Under the pieces are notes generated by a model. The model worked only from the letters and a program-made list of their open reading frames with translations. It was not told the origin of the DNA and made no database searches. A DNA stretch of 64,000 bases, from NCBI GenBank assembly GCA_036365515.1, contig CM070877.1:11910601-11974600 (forward strand), given 5' to 3'. The position numbers were made by a program, and so were the translations under genes. This document shows positions 11,461 to 23,519 of this stretch, piece after piece. Source of the stretch: Torymus aiolomorphi (lineage: Eukaryota; Arthropoda; Insecta; Hymenoptera; Torymidae). Position 1 is the first letter of the stretch. Each line of letters starts with the position of its first letter.

Positions 11461-11829
11461 TAAGCTTTTGGGTCGCAAAGAAACGTTTTATTAGGTACTC
11501 GTAATTGCCGAGAGAAACAATGTAAAGGAAATACGGTATGTGTACTGAAGCGGTTACACTTTTTAAAAGTGTCCAATTTTTTTTCTTTTCTTTATGAAAA
11601 CTTGAAGATGCGGTAAATTTTCGTTTATTTTGAGAATTGTCATTATATATTATGCTTACATATTTTATATTTCTTGCTTTATATAGTGACTATATCTTAT
11701 AGAAGAAATGACACTTCGAAAGCTTTCTAAGCCCATTTTACGCAAAGATGCTAATTATACGACCAATTAACGGATTATCGATTTCATTGACTAGCAGGCT
11801 CTTTTGAAACTAATCCTTCTACTTATATT

Positions 11830-12480
11830 TAACATTTCCCCAATAATACCTTTTTTCAGTCCAAAACCTTACATCATATCCCACATTTCCCAAATACTAT
11901 ATATACAAAACTCTCCGCATTCTGCCCATTGTCTCTCGAAATTCAATTTTAAAACATTAACCTACGGAATCCTCAGCGTATAAACTCCACGCGCACACTA
12001 TATACGTTGCAGAGTCACGGGCGGTTCTTTGACGGGGCCCCGGCTTGTTGTTTGTTTAACAAATACATATTTAGTACAATGCGCGAGGGAAGGGGCCGCC
12101 GCCGCGCCCATTTTTGCCTGCGCGCTCCTCGTGTTGTCATAGGACCGCCGCCGCCGCGCCGCACGCGAACGAAAAGACCGCGGGGAGAGAGAGGAGAATA
12201 TTATGCGCGCGCGGCGCTCGGCAAACGTTCTCGAGGCCTCTTTATTTGCCGCGCCGAGCGCACCACCGCGGTTTTTCTTTCCATGAGAGACGAGGGAGAG
12301 AGAGAATGTGCTGAGAGAGGAGTTTGATGGGTATAGGTGAAGGAGGTTCGATGGGTGATGGTGAGATGGATAATTAAAAATTGGGCGAACGGTCGAAATT
12401 GATCGTACTTAGGAATATTCGGATGGGTTTTTGAAATTATATGAACAAATTTTGTGAATGTATAAACGGGCATTAAACTT
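11830..12480. promoter_or_regulatory. Mirror-skew CpG island
   Basis: A+C-rich shoulder 11830-11990, very CG-rich core 12000-12310 with CCGCCGCCGCG runs, G-rich shoulder 12310-12480. Confidence 0.45.
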
Positions 12481-12850
12481 TGGAGTATTTGTTTTTATTA
12501 AAAACTTGTTCTGTAAACTACGGTAATTAAAGATTAAAAAGGTCGTTTATTTTATTTTTATAACTGTGATGTATTAGAAACAAATAAAACTTTCAACTCG
12601 TATATCAGCCATAAAAGACGTTTAATGATCGATTTTCAATATTAAAGTGGCCACATTTATAGTATTTGGTTGCAAGTTTCGAAAATCCAACAATGAATTT
12701 TGAAAGACTTGCAAGTTTTACTCAATCAAGCAAATTCATATATACGATCATATGTAGAATTATTCATGATTTCTAAAAAAGAGTCTATCGTGAGAAACAT
12801 GATTATCAGAAAATTATGAAATTAATAAAGTGAATTTGAATAACAAACAT
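12480..12850. other. AT-rich spacer
   Basis: AT-rich DNA with no recognisable gene, repeat or site. Confidence 0.4.
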
Positions 12851-13280
12851 TACAACTAACCGATATCCATCCGAAAATATTACGATTCAGCAGCTCGCCA
12901 ACAAACTCTCAAGCTTCAGGAAGAGAAAAATCTCGAGCGGAGGTTAATCGCGCGTAAGAAGCTTAGTAAACGCGAGTGCGCGCAACAATTAGTTGCGAAG
13001 AAACGCCGGGCATTCAGGCCGTGTATATTTTCTCATGCGGCGCCGAGTGGGCATAGAGAGAGAAGAAGAATGGAAGAAAGAAAGACTTCCCACTGGCGCG
13101 TTTCCCCTAATTATAATAAGGTGTCGGGGAGTAATGTCATTGGTGTGTAGAAAGTGGAAATATACCGTGGGGTCGTGCGCACTGAGCGGCGAGGGGAAAA
13201 CATCTATATATATGTGTGTGTTGTGTGGGGCTGTGTATGTATATGGTTGTGAATGAAATAAACATGAATAGTTTTGTGTG
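12850..13280. promoter_or_regulatory. Mirror-skew CpG island
   Basis: Short A+C-rich shoulder to about 12910, core 12940-13120 with GA-rich tracts, long G+T-rich shoulder 13125-13280. Confidence 0.4.
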
Positions 13281-13439
13281 AACCGAATGCAGTGCAAATT
13301 ATTGTTTAGTGAAATAATTAATTTGCCTAAAACGTAACGTCACTGCTTGTCTCATTTACGAGTAGAATATCTCTTTATTTTTACAAAACAAATACTATCA
13401 GCATTCTATTATAGTTATATTATTATTATCTCCTAACGA

Positions 13440-14040
13440 AGTGCATATAGACCATTATATAAAGACCTCAAAAATTCCTACAACACTTTTCAACCCAAAC
13501 CTCCGATCCCTAATACCCAAAACACCCCCCTCAATTATTGCCCAATTACTCATATTTTCCAGCCTCTCACCGCCCCTCAATCGCTCCACCGTCGCGCGCC
13601 GATACAACAATCAATACCTTCGAAATCATCGCCATTCAAACTCTCACACCGCGACGCGCAGCAGCAGCGACTTTCTTACACTCCAGGTCCCTCATTCTCC
13701 TTCGCCTTCCGCTCGATTATCCACTCTCTCTCACGTCCGCTGACTCCACGCACACACACACACCTTGAAGAGAAAAAAGGCTCACACGCGCCCCTCGGTC
13801 CCCGTGGGGGCTAATTTACCGAGCGCGAAAACGACGACGACGGTATAGCGACGAGGACGCATGTAATGAATGTGGAGAGGGGCGCACGCGTGTAAGACGG
13901 TGACGCGCGCGGGCGTCGAAAACGCAATAGCCCAAGCAAACGAGAGCACGAGATAAATAAGACACTTGAGTGGGTTTACGAGATTTTGGATGTACGCATG
14001 TGTGGGCGCAATGATGATCTGAACGGGTGCATAAATATAT
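13440..14040. promoter_or_regulatory. Mirror-skew CpG island with very long C-rich shoulder
   Basis: The left shoulder 13440-13760 is about 320 bases and nearly G-free in parts; core 13760-13960; G+T-rich shoulder 13960-14040. The plus-strand frames across the shoulder stay open only because of its composition. Confidence 0.48.
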
Positions 14041-14651
14041 ATTATGTATCTATCTTTTATTATAGAGACAAACTCATTGATACCGATGTATGTATGACGA
14101 GTGTATAGATTATTGGCATTAACTCTGCTGATTATTATTATTATTTCTCTATTAAAATATAAGTTATAGATATTTGCTTCTTCTTAATGTTGATTAATGT
14201 TAATTTACATATATCTGTGGGGGCGCGACCCGGCACGTCATTGAATATATTAATAAATTATGTAAATAAATATGTGTATGTAAACACATATTATACTTCA
14301 TTGTAAAATTCATAGTTTTGTATATAAGTGTGTGTGTATAATACTTTTATGTATTCACATTTGCGTACAAGCAATTTAGCAGAAAACGCGAGCGCGCATA
14401 AGTGGAGAAAGCAAGTCGTCGCCAAGCCGCGTATACACGCCTGCAAGTGTGCGTGTATGTGTGTGTGTGGGATAGGAAAAGGGACGCGGACAGTAGCGAG
14501 TCGCTGGAGAGGGGAGAAGGAAAAAAGGGTTACTCGCCGGGACCTCGAGAAAGTAAGAAGAGATAATACTACGTGTCACGTGAAAAGGGTGAACGTTTTT
14601 TCTCCCCTCTCCCAACTTTCCTCTTTATAATATCAGCGCTTTCTCTCCTTG

Positions 14652-14654
<3 letters not shown>

Positions 14655-14702
<48 letters not shown>
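14655..14702 (+). repeat. (TC)n microsatellite
   Basis: About 47 bases of TC inside a CpG island core; GA on the complementary strand. Confidence 0.9.
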
Positions 14703-14703
<1 letters not shown>

Positions 14704-15012
14704 GCTGTGCTGGCATACTATACTACTACACAACCCCTCTAAATAATAAACGAGAGGATTTGAGCCCCGCGTACACAAGCGTAAAAATACTTGAATCTGA
14801 GAAATTAGCGGAGAGAGAAAGAGAGATCCTGCGCGCGCGAGACTGTCCCCAAAAGGGTTGAATTAATGTCGCGATAAATATATGATTTAAGGTGGAAACG
14901 CGCGCTAGCGGGTCGGGGCTAATTTTTTATCTCAGAAACGCTGCCAACGGCGGTGGTTTTGCGCGTTAAAGAGGAAAGCGTCGCGTGTAATTCGACGACA
15001 AGTGGAAAAAGA

Positions 15013-15026
15013 GGGGGGGGGGGGGG
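15013..15026 (+). repeat. Poly-G run
   Basis: Fourteen consecutive G at the core/right-shoulder junction of an island. Such runs can form G-quadruplexes and are prone to length error in assemblies. Confidence 0.85.
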
Positions 15027-15355
15027 AGAAAGAATAAGGGACGAGACGCGAGGAGAGGGATTTCTTTTTTTAATGAGCGAGCGCTTGCGTTTTAGATTAA
15101 TTGGATGGCGCCGGGTGGGGGCGCGGGGAGGAAAGGAAGTTTCGTAGTTTCAAGGGAAAGTTTTGGGTGGCGAAATGTCGTTGGGTTGGGGGAAGCATTG
15201 GTGTAGTATAGTATAGAGAGAATGAAATTAGTGTATGTTGAGTGGAATGCTGCGATTTTAGGTATAGCTTATGATGGAAAATTGTAGTTAGTTATTGATT
15301 GATAGAAAAATAATTTATAAGCCATAAATCCTTTGATTCTTTTTTACTGTAGGTT

Positions 15356-15482
15356 CCCTGCTGGAAATCGTCCATTTTTTGCCCATTTGTGAAATGATTT
15401 TTCTCCCATTTTCTAGCCATTTAATGGCGAGTTGACCGAAATCGTTAGAAAATTGGAGAAAAATGGACGATTTCTACCAGGG
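15356..15482. mobile_element. 127-bp MITE, CCCTGGTAGAAAT-end family
   Basis: The left end CCCTGCTGGAAATCGTCC is matched by the inverse of the right end CGATTTCTACCAGGG; the inner words CCATTTTT and AAAAATGG extend the match. TT flanks both sides, a possible 2-bp duplication. Non-coding. Confidence 0.72.
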
Positions 15483-15589
15483 TTATGTGCATCCTATTAG
15501 ATTTTATTTATTGAGGTGCCATTGTCATCCAATTGGTAATAAACTTTTCACCCTGTCGGAAATTAATTTTGTACTATTAAAAACATTAC

Positions 15590-16030
15590 TGTTCCTGTAA
15601 CTCTATACACACATTGCCCAATCTTCACATGAAAAACCTTTAACGCTAAAATACACTTTCAACCCGACACTCGCGACGAAAAACCGGCAAGAAAGCACAG
15701 AAATCACAATTAAGCGCCGATGCGATTCGCGCTTTTAGCTTCCAGTCCGCGTTTTACTATATACACGCGTTATTGCGACACTTAGGGGAACACGGCGAGT
15801 GTTTGAAAAAAAAGTGCGCGGGCGTCGACTCGCATTTTCAGCGGTACTAAATTACCGCCGTGACCAGGGGAAAAGTAAGTGCGGAAGGCGAAAAGGGGAG
15901 GCCGGACTCGCTGCCACCGCAACTTCTCGTTTACTTCCTCTATACTTTTTTCTTCTTCTTATTTCAAAGGAATTTTTAGATTTTTCTGGTTGATAACTCG
16001 AGTTTTTAGATACGAATGTGGCTGTTTTCC
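15590..16030. promoter_or_regulatory. Mirror-skew CpG island, weak right shoulder
   Basis: A+C-rich shoulder 15590-15720, core 15680-15910. The right side turns T-rich rather than clearly G+T-rich. Confidence 0.33.
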
Positions 16031-16322
16031 GCGGATTGTAAAAAACTTATTTTATTTACGAATGAAAGAAATTTAAACTACGTAGAATATAATATTTTTT
16101 TGTAACACATGCACGATTTTCGTCGTTTTTCGACCTAAAAAGAGGTCCTAAAGTGACTTTTTTTTTGACCGATTGGATAAAAAATCCATTCGCACCCGGC
16201 GGGCGCAAAAAAATACATTTGCGCTTACTACTCTAAAATTCCATAAAATAGCAAAAAATCAACTTAGCCTTGCTTTTTTGGTTCAAAAACGCCGAAAATC
16301 AATACATGAGCCACAAAAAATA

Positions 16323-16468
16323 TGGTGTGCACCTAGGGCTTAGTGGGCCTTTTGACCTTGTGTATTTGCAGTACTCGTCTTCGGTTCGCAAAACTAGTTT
16401 ATCTACGACTTGTACTGCAAACTCCACACTCGGTCTAAAAAGGCCCACTTTGCACCCTAGGTACACAA
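16323..16468. mobile_element. TA-flanked palindromic MITE
   Basis: The left end TGGTGTGCACCTAGGG pairs with the right end CCCTAGGTACACAA, and the words TTAGTGGGCC and GGCCCACTTT continue the match inward. TA flanks at 16321-16322 and 16469-16470. 146 bases, able to fold as one hairpin. Confidence 0.68.
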
Positions 16469-16510
16469 TATACTATTGTTCTCCATCTTTACCTAATTTC
16501 ACGTGTAATA

Positions 16511-16619
16511 TACGGAGAAAATTTTTACCGGACTTTCACGGTAATTTTTTCCAACCTCTTCAATTGTTTCAGGTTTGCCAAACTTTCACGATAATTTTTA
16601 CAGAAAAATTCTCTCCGTG
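16511..16619. mobile_element. TA-flanked MITE with CACGGAGA-type ends
   Basis: The left end TACGGAGAAAATTTTTACCG is an inverted match to the right end AAAAATTCTCTCCGTG. TA at 16509-16510 and 16620-16621. The ends belong with 25577-25652, and less closely with 43279-43880. Confidence 0.65.
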
Positions 16620-16624
16620 TATGT

Positions 16625-17160
16625 AAATTTGCAACAACCAACCTTCAACGACACTGACAAAATCTTAAAATGCGCAACATCTTATACTTACGCGATAAGC
16701 AACGTTCCCTCAAACTTTTATCCATTCGGAAAACGATTACGCGCACATTAGATACAAAAAACACTCGACTCTTCCCTCGCGTCTATTTGACGAACACCGT
16801 CACACACGCGCGCGCGAGGAAAGAAACAATATTTTCGAAATCGCGTGAGCTCACAACCGCTGACGCAATTTTCATCGAATACGCGATCGCGTTAAAAAGA
16901 AAAACTATGCTGCCGAGCTGAGCTTTATTCAAATTTCGTTCGGCAAAGCAGAGAGAGAGGGAGAACGAGAGAGAGAAAGAGAGACGACACCGCGTGCGGG
17001 CTAAGATATATTAAACTACATCGTGTACATCATATAAGCACACGTTTTGCTATTTATATAACATTGGAGAAGCGTGTACCGACTATTTATAACGGGCTGC
17101 GTGCACGCGCCCGCGCGTATACGTTTACGTATATATATATATATACACGTATGACGAATG
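16625..17160. promoter_or_regulatory. CpG island, weak right shoulder
   Basis: A+C-rich shoulder 16625-16800, core 16800-17000 with GA-rich tract at 16950-16983, then mixed CG- and TA-rich DNA with a short (TA)n at 17130-17145. Confidence 0.33.
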
Positions 17161-17510
17161 CTGCTTTTCTCGTAATTTATTAATTCTTACGAGGCAAATT
17201 TCGCTGTATCGTAAATTAATTTTATTGGGATTAACGTGCGCGTATGTACTAATACCGATCTTGGTAAACAAAATTCCTGACTTTTTGGAGATATTTATTA
17301 TTTATGGTCGCTGGAAAGTCACTCGTAAGTAAATAGATCAACGACTAGGCAACGTCCCGAAAAATGCTTGAAATTATCTTATAAGAGCGCATAAATTGCG
17401 GCGTATCTATGTCCTTGAAAAATCCCCTACGCGTCGGTCTGGAGTGATATACACTCTATAGGGCTCGGCACTTATCATCCGCAATAGATTAAGAAAAAGC
17501 CACGAGAAGA
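17160..17510. other. AT-rich spacer
   Basis: Moderately AT-rich with scattered CG. No gene or repeat recognised. Confidence 0.35.
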
Positions 17511-17960
17511 AGAAGAAGAAACGCTCAAACCCTTCCTCCCATTTTAATTGTCAAGCATCAAGATAATACCTCAACAACTCATCCGATTAATCACCGTGCA
17601 CGATTCCTCCCTCGACCTATCGCTTTCGAACTACCGCAGGCCGGAGCCAGCAGCGTACGATCTAACGTATATATATATATACACTCGGGCCGCCCAGTCG
17701 TTTCTCAAGCTCCGTTTCCCAATTATCTTCGGACCGACCCGCACGCGCGCGGTAGAATCCCGCACATATCAGCAACTCGTCGCGCATACGTGACGGACGC
17801 AGGTGGTCTTTTGTCCTCATCCTCGTCGTCGTCATTATCTGCGAGAAACTGCTCGTACGAAGCGCTCCGCGGTGTGTTGTAAAGTCGTCGTAGAGGCTAT
17901 TATGATCCCATTGACGATTATAACATTGGGGAGGACTTGTGTAGTTTTTTTAATTATGTT
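17510..17960. promoter_or_regulatory. Mirror-skew CpG island
   Basis: A+C-rich shoulder 17510-17640, core 17640-17880, short G+T-rich shoulder 17885-17960. Confidence 0.38.
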
Positions 17961-18030
17961 GGTTGGAGAATGATGAAAGTATTCCCTACCACTTTTTTAT
18001 GCACGCGAATTGGTCAGTGGTATATGTACA

Positions 18031-18080
18031 CTTGCTGTTACACGACGGTGAGTCAGAGAGACAGAATTAGATGGAGAAAT
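18031..18080 (+). repeat. Dispersed repeat, copy 1 (word AGACAGAATTAGATGGAGAA)
   Basis: Aligned over about 50 bases with 40612-40659, from CTTGCTGTTA through AGACAGAAT(T/C)AGATGGAGAA. Both copies keep one frame reading RDRIRWRN. This may be the trace of a transposon or domesticated gene; I do not recognise the protein. Confidence 0.5.
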
Positions 18081-18209
18081 TCGAGGTTTGCTGAATCGGT
18101 TGCAGAAGGAGGTCTATAAATAGAGCGAATGATAAGATAAGTTTAAAAAGTAGGGAGCTATTAATTACCAGAGTAATAATAAGTTATATTTATTACACTT
18201 AAAAAAAAA

Positions 18210-18850
18210 CGATTCTCAACAAAAGTCTTTTACAAACCACAAAAACCGCTAATTTTATGCAAAAAAACCACCTTTTCCACCCCAACCTCGATAAAAAAAA
18301 AACGGTTGATTTAAGTACTAAACCAACGTCGACCGGACCGAAACTTTCCGTCCCTCTCTCGCCATTTCCCCGAAAATTTGTGTACCAGAAAGCGAAAACG
18401 AGCTCTCATAGGCGACTGACGCTCGCACGACTCTAAGCGCGCACTGGGCTGCTGCAGCGTCGGCACTTTTGCGGATTAACCGCTCTGGACATTAGAATAC
18501 GGGAGCTGATATATTACGGGGGCACGCGCGGAGCGAAGAAAAGAAGAGGCGGCGGTGGCAGCGGCCTTTAAACGTGACTGCCCGCCGCGCGCATCTCTCA
18601 TCGCATTATCCGCCGGCGGCCGGGGCTCTCTCTCTCTCTCTCTCTCCTCGTAAAACACTTGCAGCGGTGGTCTTTGTGCCGACGAGGATGTGTGTACTGG
18701 GCGTTTCTTATGAGCTGGCCGTGGGCTGGGGTGATAAGATTTTTTGATGGGTGTGCGGCTGGTTGGTTGGCTGGTTTTGGGTTAGTAATTTTGGGGTTTT
18801 TGTGGGTTTTTTTTGTAACTTATTTTATATGTGCATGCGTGTAAAATTTT
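18210..18850. promoter_or_regulatory. Mirror-skew CpG island
   Basis: A+C-rich shoulder 18210-18360, core 18400-18660 with a (TC)n at about 18628-18646, strongly G+T-rich shoulder 18660-18840. Confidence 0.48.
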
Positions 18851-18874
18851 TGGTGAAATAGCATGAATGTATGT

Positions 18875-18950
18875 TTGATGTACAAAAAACGTAAGTTTAA
18901 CGTACGAATTTTTTATATAAATGTACATTAGATTTCAGCCTTTTTTTAAC
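18875..18950. mobile_element. Possible relic related to the hAT element ends
   Basis: The words TTAACGTACG, AATGTACATTA and CAGCCTTTTT occur in the same order and similar spacing as TAACGTACG, AATGTACGTTA and AGGCTTTTTC at 6383-6415 in the hAT element. No terminal repeats or duplication seen. Confidence 0.3.
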
Positions 18951-19129
18951 AATGTGGAGAAGTATAAGGGTTCAAAAAAATGACAGACTTTATGTCATTC
19001 ATTTTCAAACCAATCATCAATAGTTTTGTGATTCGGATTACCATGCTTCGCAAGAAAATCGCACGTATAGTTTAATTATTATAATCAAATCGTTTAACTG
19101 AAAAAAATTGCCATTTCATCGTTGTTTAT

Positions 19130-19740
19130 TTAAACATCCCTCGACGAACACCTTGCAAAATTTTCAAAAGAAAAGAACACACCTCCACCCTCCCAATAAA
19201 TTCGCCCATTAACCACATAATTCCATAAAACTCGAGTAAGACGCCTCTGTACACGTGTTGGCGGGGGTGCGCGGGCCGAGTAAGCGCTTTTCTCGAGTCC
19301 ATAAAAACGAGCGAAAAGGAGGAGTAAGTACGAAAGTATATAGCGCGGGCTAATGGTCCCAGGCTCGTCATTAACATCGGCAGCCCGTGTCGATGTCGCT
19401 TTACCTTCGGCAGAGAATTGCGTTAATTCGGTTTTAAGGCAGTGGCGGATGGTCGGTCTTGTTAGCATACTTATCATCCGCCACCGCCGCGCGGAATGAA
19501 GATTGGCCGTGGTGCGTATGTACGGGGAGATACCCGCCGCGCCTTTAGGGGATGTTAAATGTAACGAGAGGTTGGAATTTTAATTCAATATTTTTCTCGA
19601 GTGTTGCGAGAAGGACGGTTGCTGGTGAAGTTGATTGTCAATAGAATTTTAATGTAGAATTGTTTTGGTAAATTTTGCTGGATATAGGGAGACACAAAGT
19701 TTGGGAAAGGTTCGTGTGCCTTGGCATTAATCTAGCAAAA
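19130..19740. promoter_or_regulatory. Mirror-skew CpG island
   Basis: A+C-rich shoulder 19130-19240, core 19240-19550, G+T-rich shoulder 19550-19740. Confidence 0.43.
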
Positions 19741-19839
19741 AGTCAAAATATATATCGGTTTGTCATTTTTCGAATGAAAATAAGTAAAGATCAATGAAAC
19801 GAAGCCCGAATTTTTCATTAAGTAACGTTTTCAAGTTGT

Positions 19840-20610
19840 GGTAAAGATCAACAAATGCGGCCAAACGTCTACAAACCAAAAATTCATTTCAACGAAATAT
19901 CTTGCAAAATTGTCGAAAATCTATCAACAATTCAACAACCCGCTAAAAATTTCCCATCACAAAGCTACTTCGCCAACACAAAAGCCTGCAAAGAGAGACA
20001 CGCTCGCGCGACTATACATTCACTCTCAAAAGAAGCCATCCACCCCGCACTTCCCTCTACCCAGCCAGCTCCAGCCGGAGAAAAAAAGAAAGAACGTAAA
20101 GAACGTGCGCGAGCGAGAAAAGAAGGCGGCGGCGGCCAGTTGACGAGTTAATCGAGAGGGTCGCCCGCCCGCCGGTGTTGATAATATCGAATCGGGCGTC
20201 GGCCGATTGGCTGGCTGGCTATTGTCGGAGCGTAATGCTGATTGGATTCGAGCGCGCGGCGCGACGCGACATTAATCCAGCGCGTGTCCTTTATTATGGG
20301 CCGCGCGCTTCTTTCTTTCGCTGGGAGGGAATAGAGCAGCTCTTATTACTACCGTCGGCTCGCAGGGAAATGTACTGTGTCGGAGGGGGCGGTGCCCCCT
20401 ACCGCCGCCCTTTTCTCCCTTTTTTTTGTTTAAAGCTGATTAGGAGAGGAGGTGGATTGAATTAAGCGGGGGCTCCGTCGCAGATGGCGTGGTATTTATC
20501 GCGATCGTGTGTATATTGTCGGATCGAGTTAGTTTGGCTGAGTAGTATCGGAGTGGAGTTGGGGGTTTCGATGTAGAATGGTATAGGGATATTTGGAAAT
20601 TTTTTTAAAA
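19840..20610. promoter_or_regulatory. Mirror-skew CpG island
   Basis: A+C-rich shoulder 19840-20060, core 20080-20400, G-rich shoulder 20440-20610. The overlapping plus-strand frames through the left shoulder are low-complexity. Confidence 0.45.
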
Positions 20611-20814
20611 ATCATAATTTTACGAATCATTTTGAGATATTTTGGGATTATTGAATAACAGGTAGCAATTACAACAAAATTAATATTATAATTAAAAACT
20701 GTTTTAAATAGTAACTCAGTAGATACTATTACATTATCTCTTCGCGAGTGTTTTCCTTATTCATTTTTTAAATATATAGTGACAAACCGGATTAAATTAA
20801 GTCACTATACTCTG

Positions 20815-21490
20815 AGTTGAACCGCCACCTAATAAGTAATAAACCTCAGTTACTCGACAATCCTCAACCCATAACTCATTTCTCCTCATATCGCTCAACC
20901 CTCCAGGCTTCATTCTCCAAGCCAGTAATAAAAAAAGCGAAACCCAATCATCAATCGAATCCCGAAAAAGGCCGTAAACACCGAAATGACCAATCCTCCT
21001 TCCTCCGTATCTCCTTCTTCCCTCTGTAAAAAATCGCGGCAGCTTTGTATCGTCGCCAAGAACCCCGGCTATCGGAAACAGAGGACAAAAAAAGTCCTGA
21101 ATCCGAGAAAAGTCTCTCGGCGCGCGCGAGAGGATGAGAGAAAAAGAGCGCGGGTGGGTGGGTTGTAACGCCTCGAATTAGATGGATGACTCGCGGGACT
21201 AGCCGTGGACAACAGCCGATAAGACCGGTCAGCCCCCGTAAAGAATGGAGCTCCCTTTGTTTAGCCGTTTATGGTGGAAGAGATTTCGCCGGATTGGCTT
21301 GGAGAGCTGGTAGAGGGGGGGGGGGCAGAGGTTAAGGTTACGCAGCGTTGACAGCGCGAGTGTGATGCTGATAGCCGGAGAGAGAGCTAATGCGATCTCG
21401 CAGAGCTTGTTTCGTCCTTTTTGTTTCGGGGTGCGGCAGCCGGAGATGGATTTGCTCTGTTTAGGTATTGGATTTAGGGTGTTGGACAGT
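20815..21490. promoter_or_regulatory. Mirror-skew CpG island
   Basis: A+C-rich shoulder 20815-21010, core 21040-21180, long G-rich shoulder 21180-21490 with a G run near 21316-21325. Confidence 0.45.
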
Positions 21491-21599
21491 TGGTGTTTTC
21501 TCCTTTGCCGACTTTCTTTTGTTCCCTTTACATTGTAATAAAGAATAGCAAAAGAGCGCTATTTAAATTAGCTTTAATTTTCAAATGCAGTTCACGAAA

Positions 21600-22220
21600 A
21601 AGCGCCATTCCACTATGTCAAACATCTTTCTTTTTTCTCAGCACAAGCAAGACAAGGCTCGCAAAACTAAATATTCCTTCTCGAAAACCGTTACATTTTA
21701 ATTAAAAGCGAAAGAACAGTCCAATGTAAATAGCCATCGTCGCCGGCGCGATACTACGGTGCGCCCCCATCGCGATGATTCCGTTCCTCCAGACACTTCA
21801 GTCTCTTACTACCTTTATCCGATACCGCGCGCAGAGTCGAGTCAGAGATTTTATTAAGATCCGGGCGACCTTAGGCCATAAATGCGAGGTGCTTTCGGCT
21901 GTAAACGCGCGCCCTGTCTCTCTCTCTCTCTTTCTTCGGAGCTTGCTCTTTCCGATCGCCGATGTCCACACCTCTGTTGTCGCGCTGTATGAGCCCCGGG
22001 GCTGCTATCTTCTCTCTCTGCTCGTAATCCCCCCCCGCCCTCCCCCCGTGAAACGATCTTAGCTGGCTGGCGGTGGCACGGGAGTGTATAAGAATAAAAA
22101 CAAATTATCGGGAAGGGGATGGGACGGTCTGTTGAGTCTTTTATGGACGATATTTTCAGTTAATTTGGGAACAGGATGATCTAAGATGATGTTTAAGTGT
22201 GTTTGTAAGTAATTGTATGG
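21600..22220. promoter_or_regulatory. Mirror-skew CpG island
   Basis: C-rich left half 21600-21840, core 21740-22020 with CT runs, C run at 22030-22036, G-rich shoulder 22060-22220. Confidence 0.4.
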
Positions 22221-22302
22221 ATGTTTTGTAGGGAAATTAGAACTTAAAATAAATAAAAAACATTGCGTAGAATTTAGACAAGTGTTGATGAATTTCTGTT
22301 TG

Positions 22303-22563
22303 CTCTGGTAGAAATGTTAATAACCGCATAACTTAGCTATTTTGAAGTTAACTTTATGGCTTAAAACGCACATTGCTTGTTATTTCACAATTATCTACCA
22401 ATCAGGAATAAATTGTGGTATTTACACTTCATAGAATGGGTATTTTAAATAAGAGTAAAACTCTTAGATGAATTATATTACTTTTATATATGATGACTTT
22501 GGCTAAAAATGCCTCCATTTAATTAACACGTTAGTTATAAAATATCGTTGATCTTCTACCAGG
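22303..22563. mobile_element. Probable CCCTGGTAGAAAT-family element
   Basis: The left end CTCTGGTAGAAAT and right end ATCTTCTACCAGG are inverted matches of the family ends; the interior is AT-rich and non-coding. No target duplication identified. Assigned by end similarity only. Confidence 0.5.
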
Positions 22564-22639
22564 ATGCAATTGAAAATAATCATATGTTAAGTTCAATAAA
22601 TTTTCATTTTACTGACCACTACACCTATTTATCAAGTTT

Positions 22640-23400
22640 ACAAGATTTTCATCCAATACCCGATCGATTGCTATAGCAACGTTTTCCGCGCACTTCTTAA
22701 TAAAATAAAAACGCAGCAACCGTTAAACAATCGTCAATATACCACGCCAACGACCATGCACTTGACTCTCCCTCTCTCTCTCTTTCTCTCTCCTCTCGCT
22801 GTCTCTTTCTCTTTCGCGCGACAAAGCTCTGTATAAACCTCTTAAGCTTAACGATAAAGCGCGCGCGCGTCCGAAGTTGCCCTTTCCCCTATATACTGTC
22901 TCTCTCTCTCTCGCTCTCGGCATTAGCGAAACCGAGCTCACCTTTTCAGCGGCCAATTACAGGGAGATATTCGGCGAGAGGGAGAGAGGCGAGAGACGCA
23001 GTCCCCGCGTAATCCTATTATCTGCATTAGCTCATTATTGCATATCTCGCTCGCGTATGTGCCGCGGCGGTAGTAGTAGCGAGTGACCGTTTCGTAAGCT
23101 CTCTCTCTTTCTCTCTCGGTATATATAGCAAGTAAGAGAGGGAGAAGCGAGTGTGTGTCTTAACCATGACGACTGGTGACACGGGGACATTTCGCGCGAA
23201 CTTGGGTAAGTGGAGTCCCGGGCGCGATATCGTTTTTCGGTGAGTCAGCCGTTTCGAGTGGTAGAGGTGAGGAGGGGGGGGAGGAGAGTGCATTGGCTTT
23301 TTGTTTTTGATTAATCATGTGTAAGTGTGTGGGTGAGTGTAAAGTATGCTAGTTTTATTGGAAGAAACTATGATTTTTGTTTGGGTTGGTAAGCCGAATG
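22640..23400. promoter_or_regulatory. Mirror-skew CpG island rich in CT/GA tracts
   Basis: A+C-rich shoulder 22640-22760, core 22740-23170 with several CTCTCT/GAGAGA runs, G-rich shoulder 23200-23400. A short plus-strand frame starting ATGACGACTGG at 23166 runs to a donor-like GGTAAGT at about 23203, but nothing else supports an exon. Confidence 0.45.
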
Positions 23401-23519
23401 AAATTTGTAAATTACGATAAGTATATATACTTATGGAAAAAAAAAATGTTGTTTTAATTAATAACTGGACGGTCACAGTAAAATAAAGCAAAACTAAGCT
23501 TTTTATTGATATTGAGATG

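Larger units (their letters stand above)
14370..15290. promoter_or_regulatory. CpG island with (TC)n tract
   Basis: The core 14370-15060 contains a long (TC)n and a poly-G run; a strong G-rich shoulder covers 15060-15290. The left shoulder is weak, so this may be two merged islands. Confidence 0.4.

Noticed and set aside
20705..20820. Possible short inverted-repeat element (AACTCAG ... CTGAGTT)
   Set aside because: Only about 7-8 bases match at the ends and no target duplication was found.
23166..23205. Possible first coding exon on plus strand (ATG frame ending at a GGTAAGT donor)
   Set aside because: Only 13-14 codons, no partner exon found, and donor-like words are expected in the G-rich shoulder.
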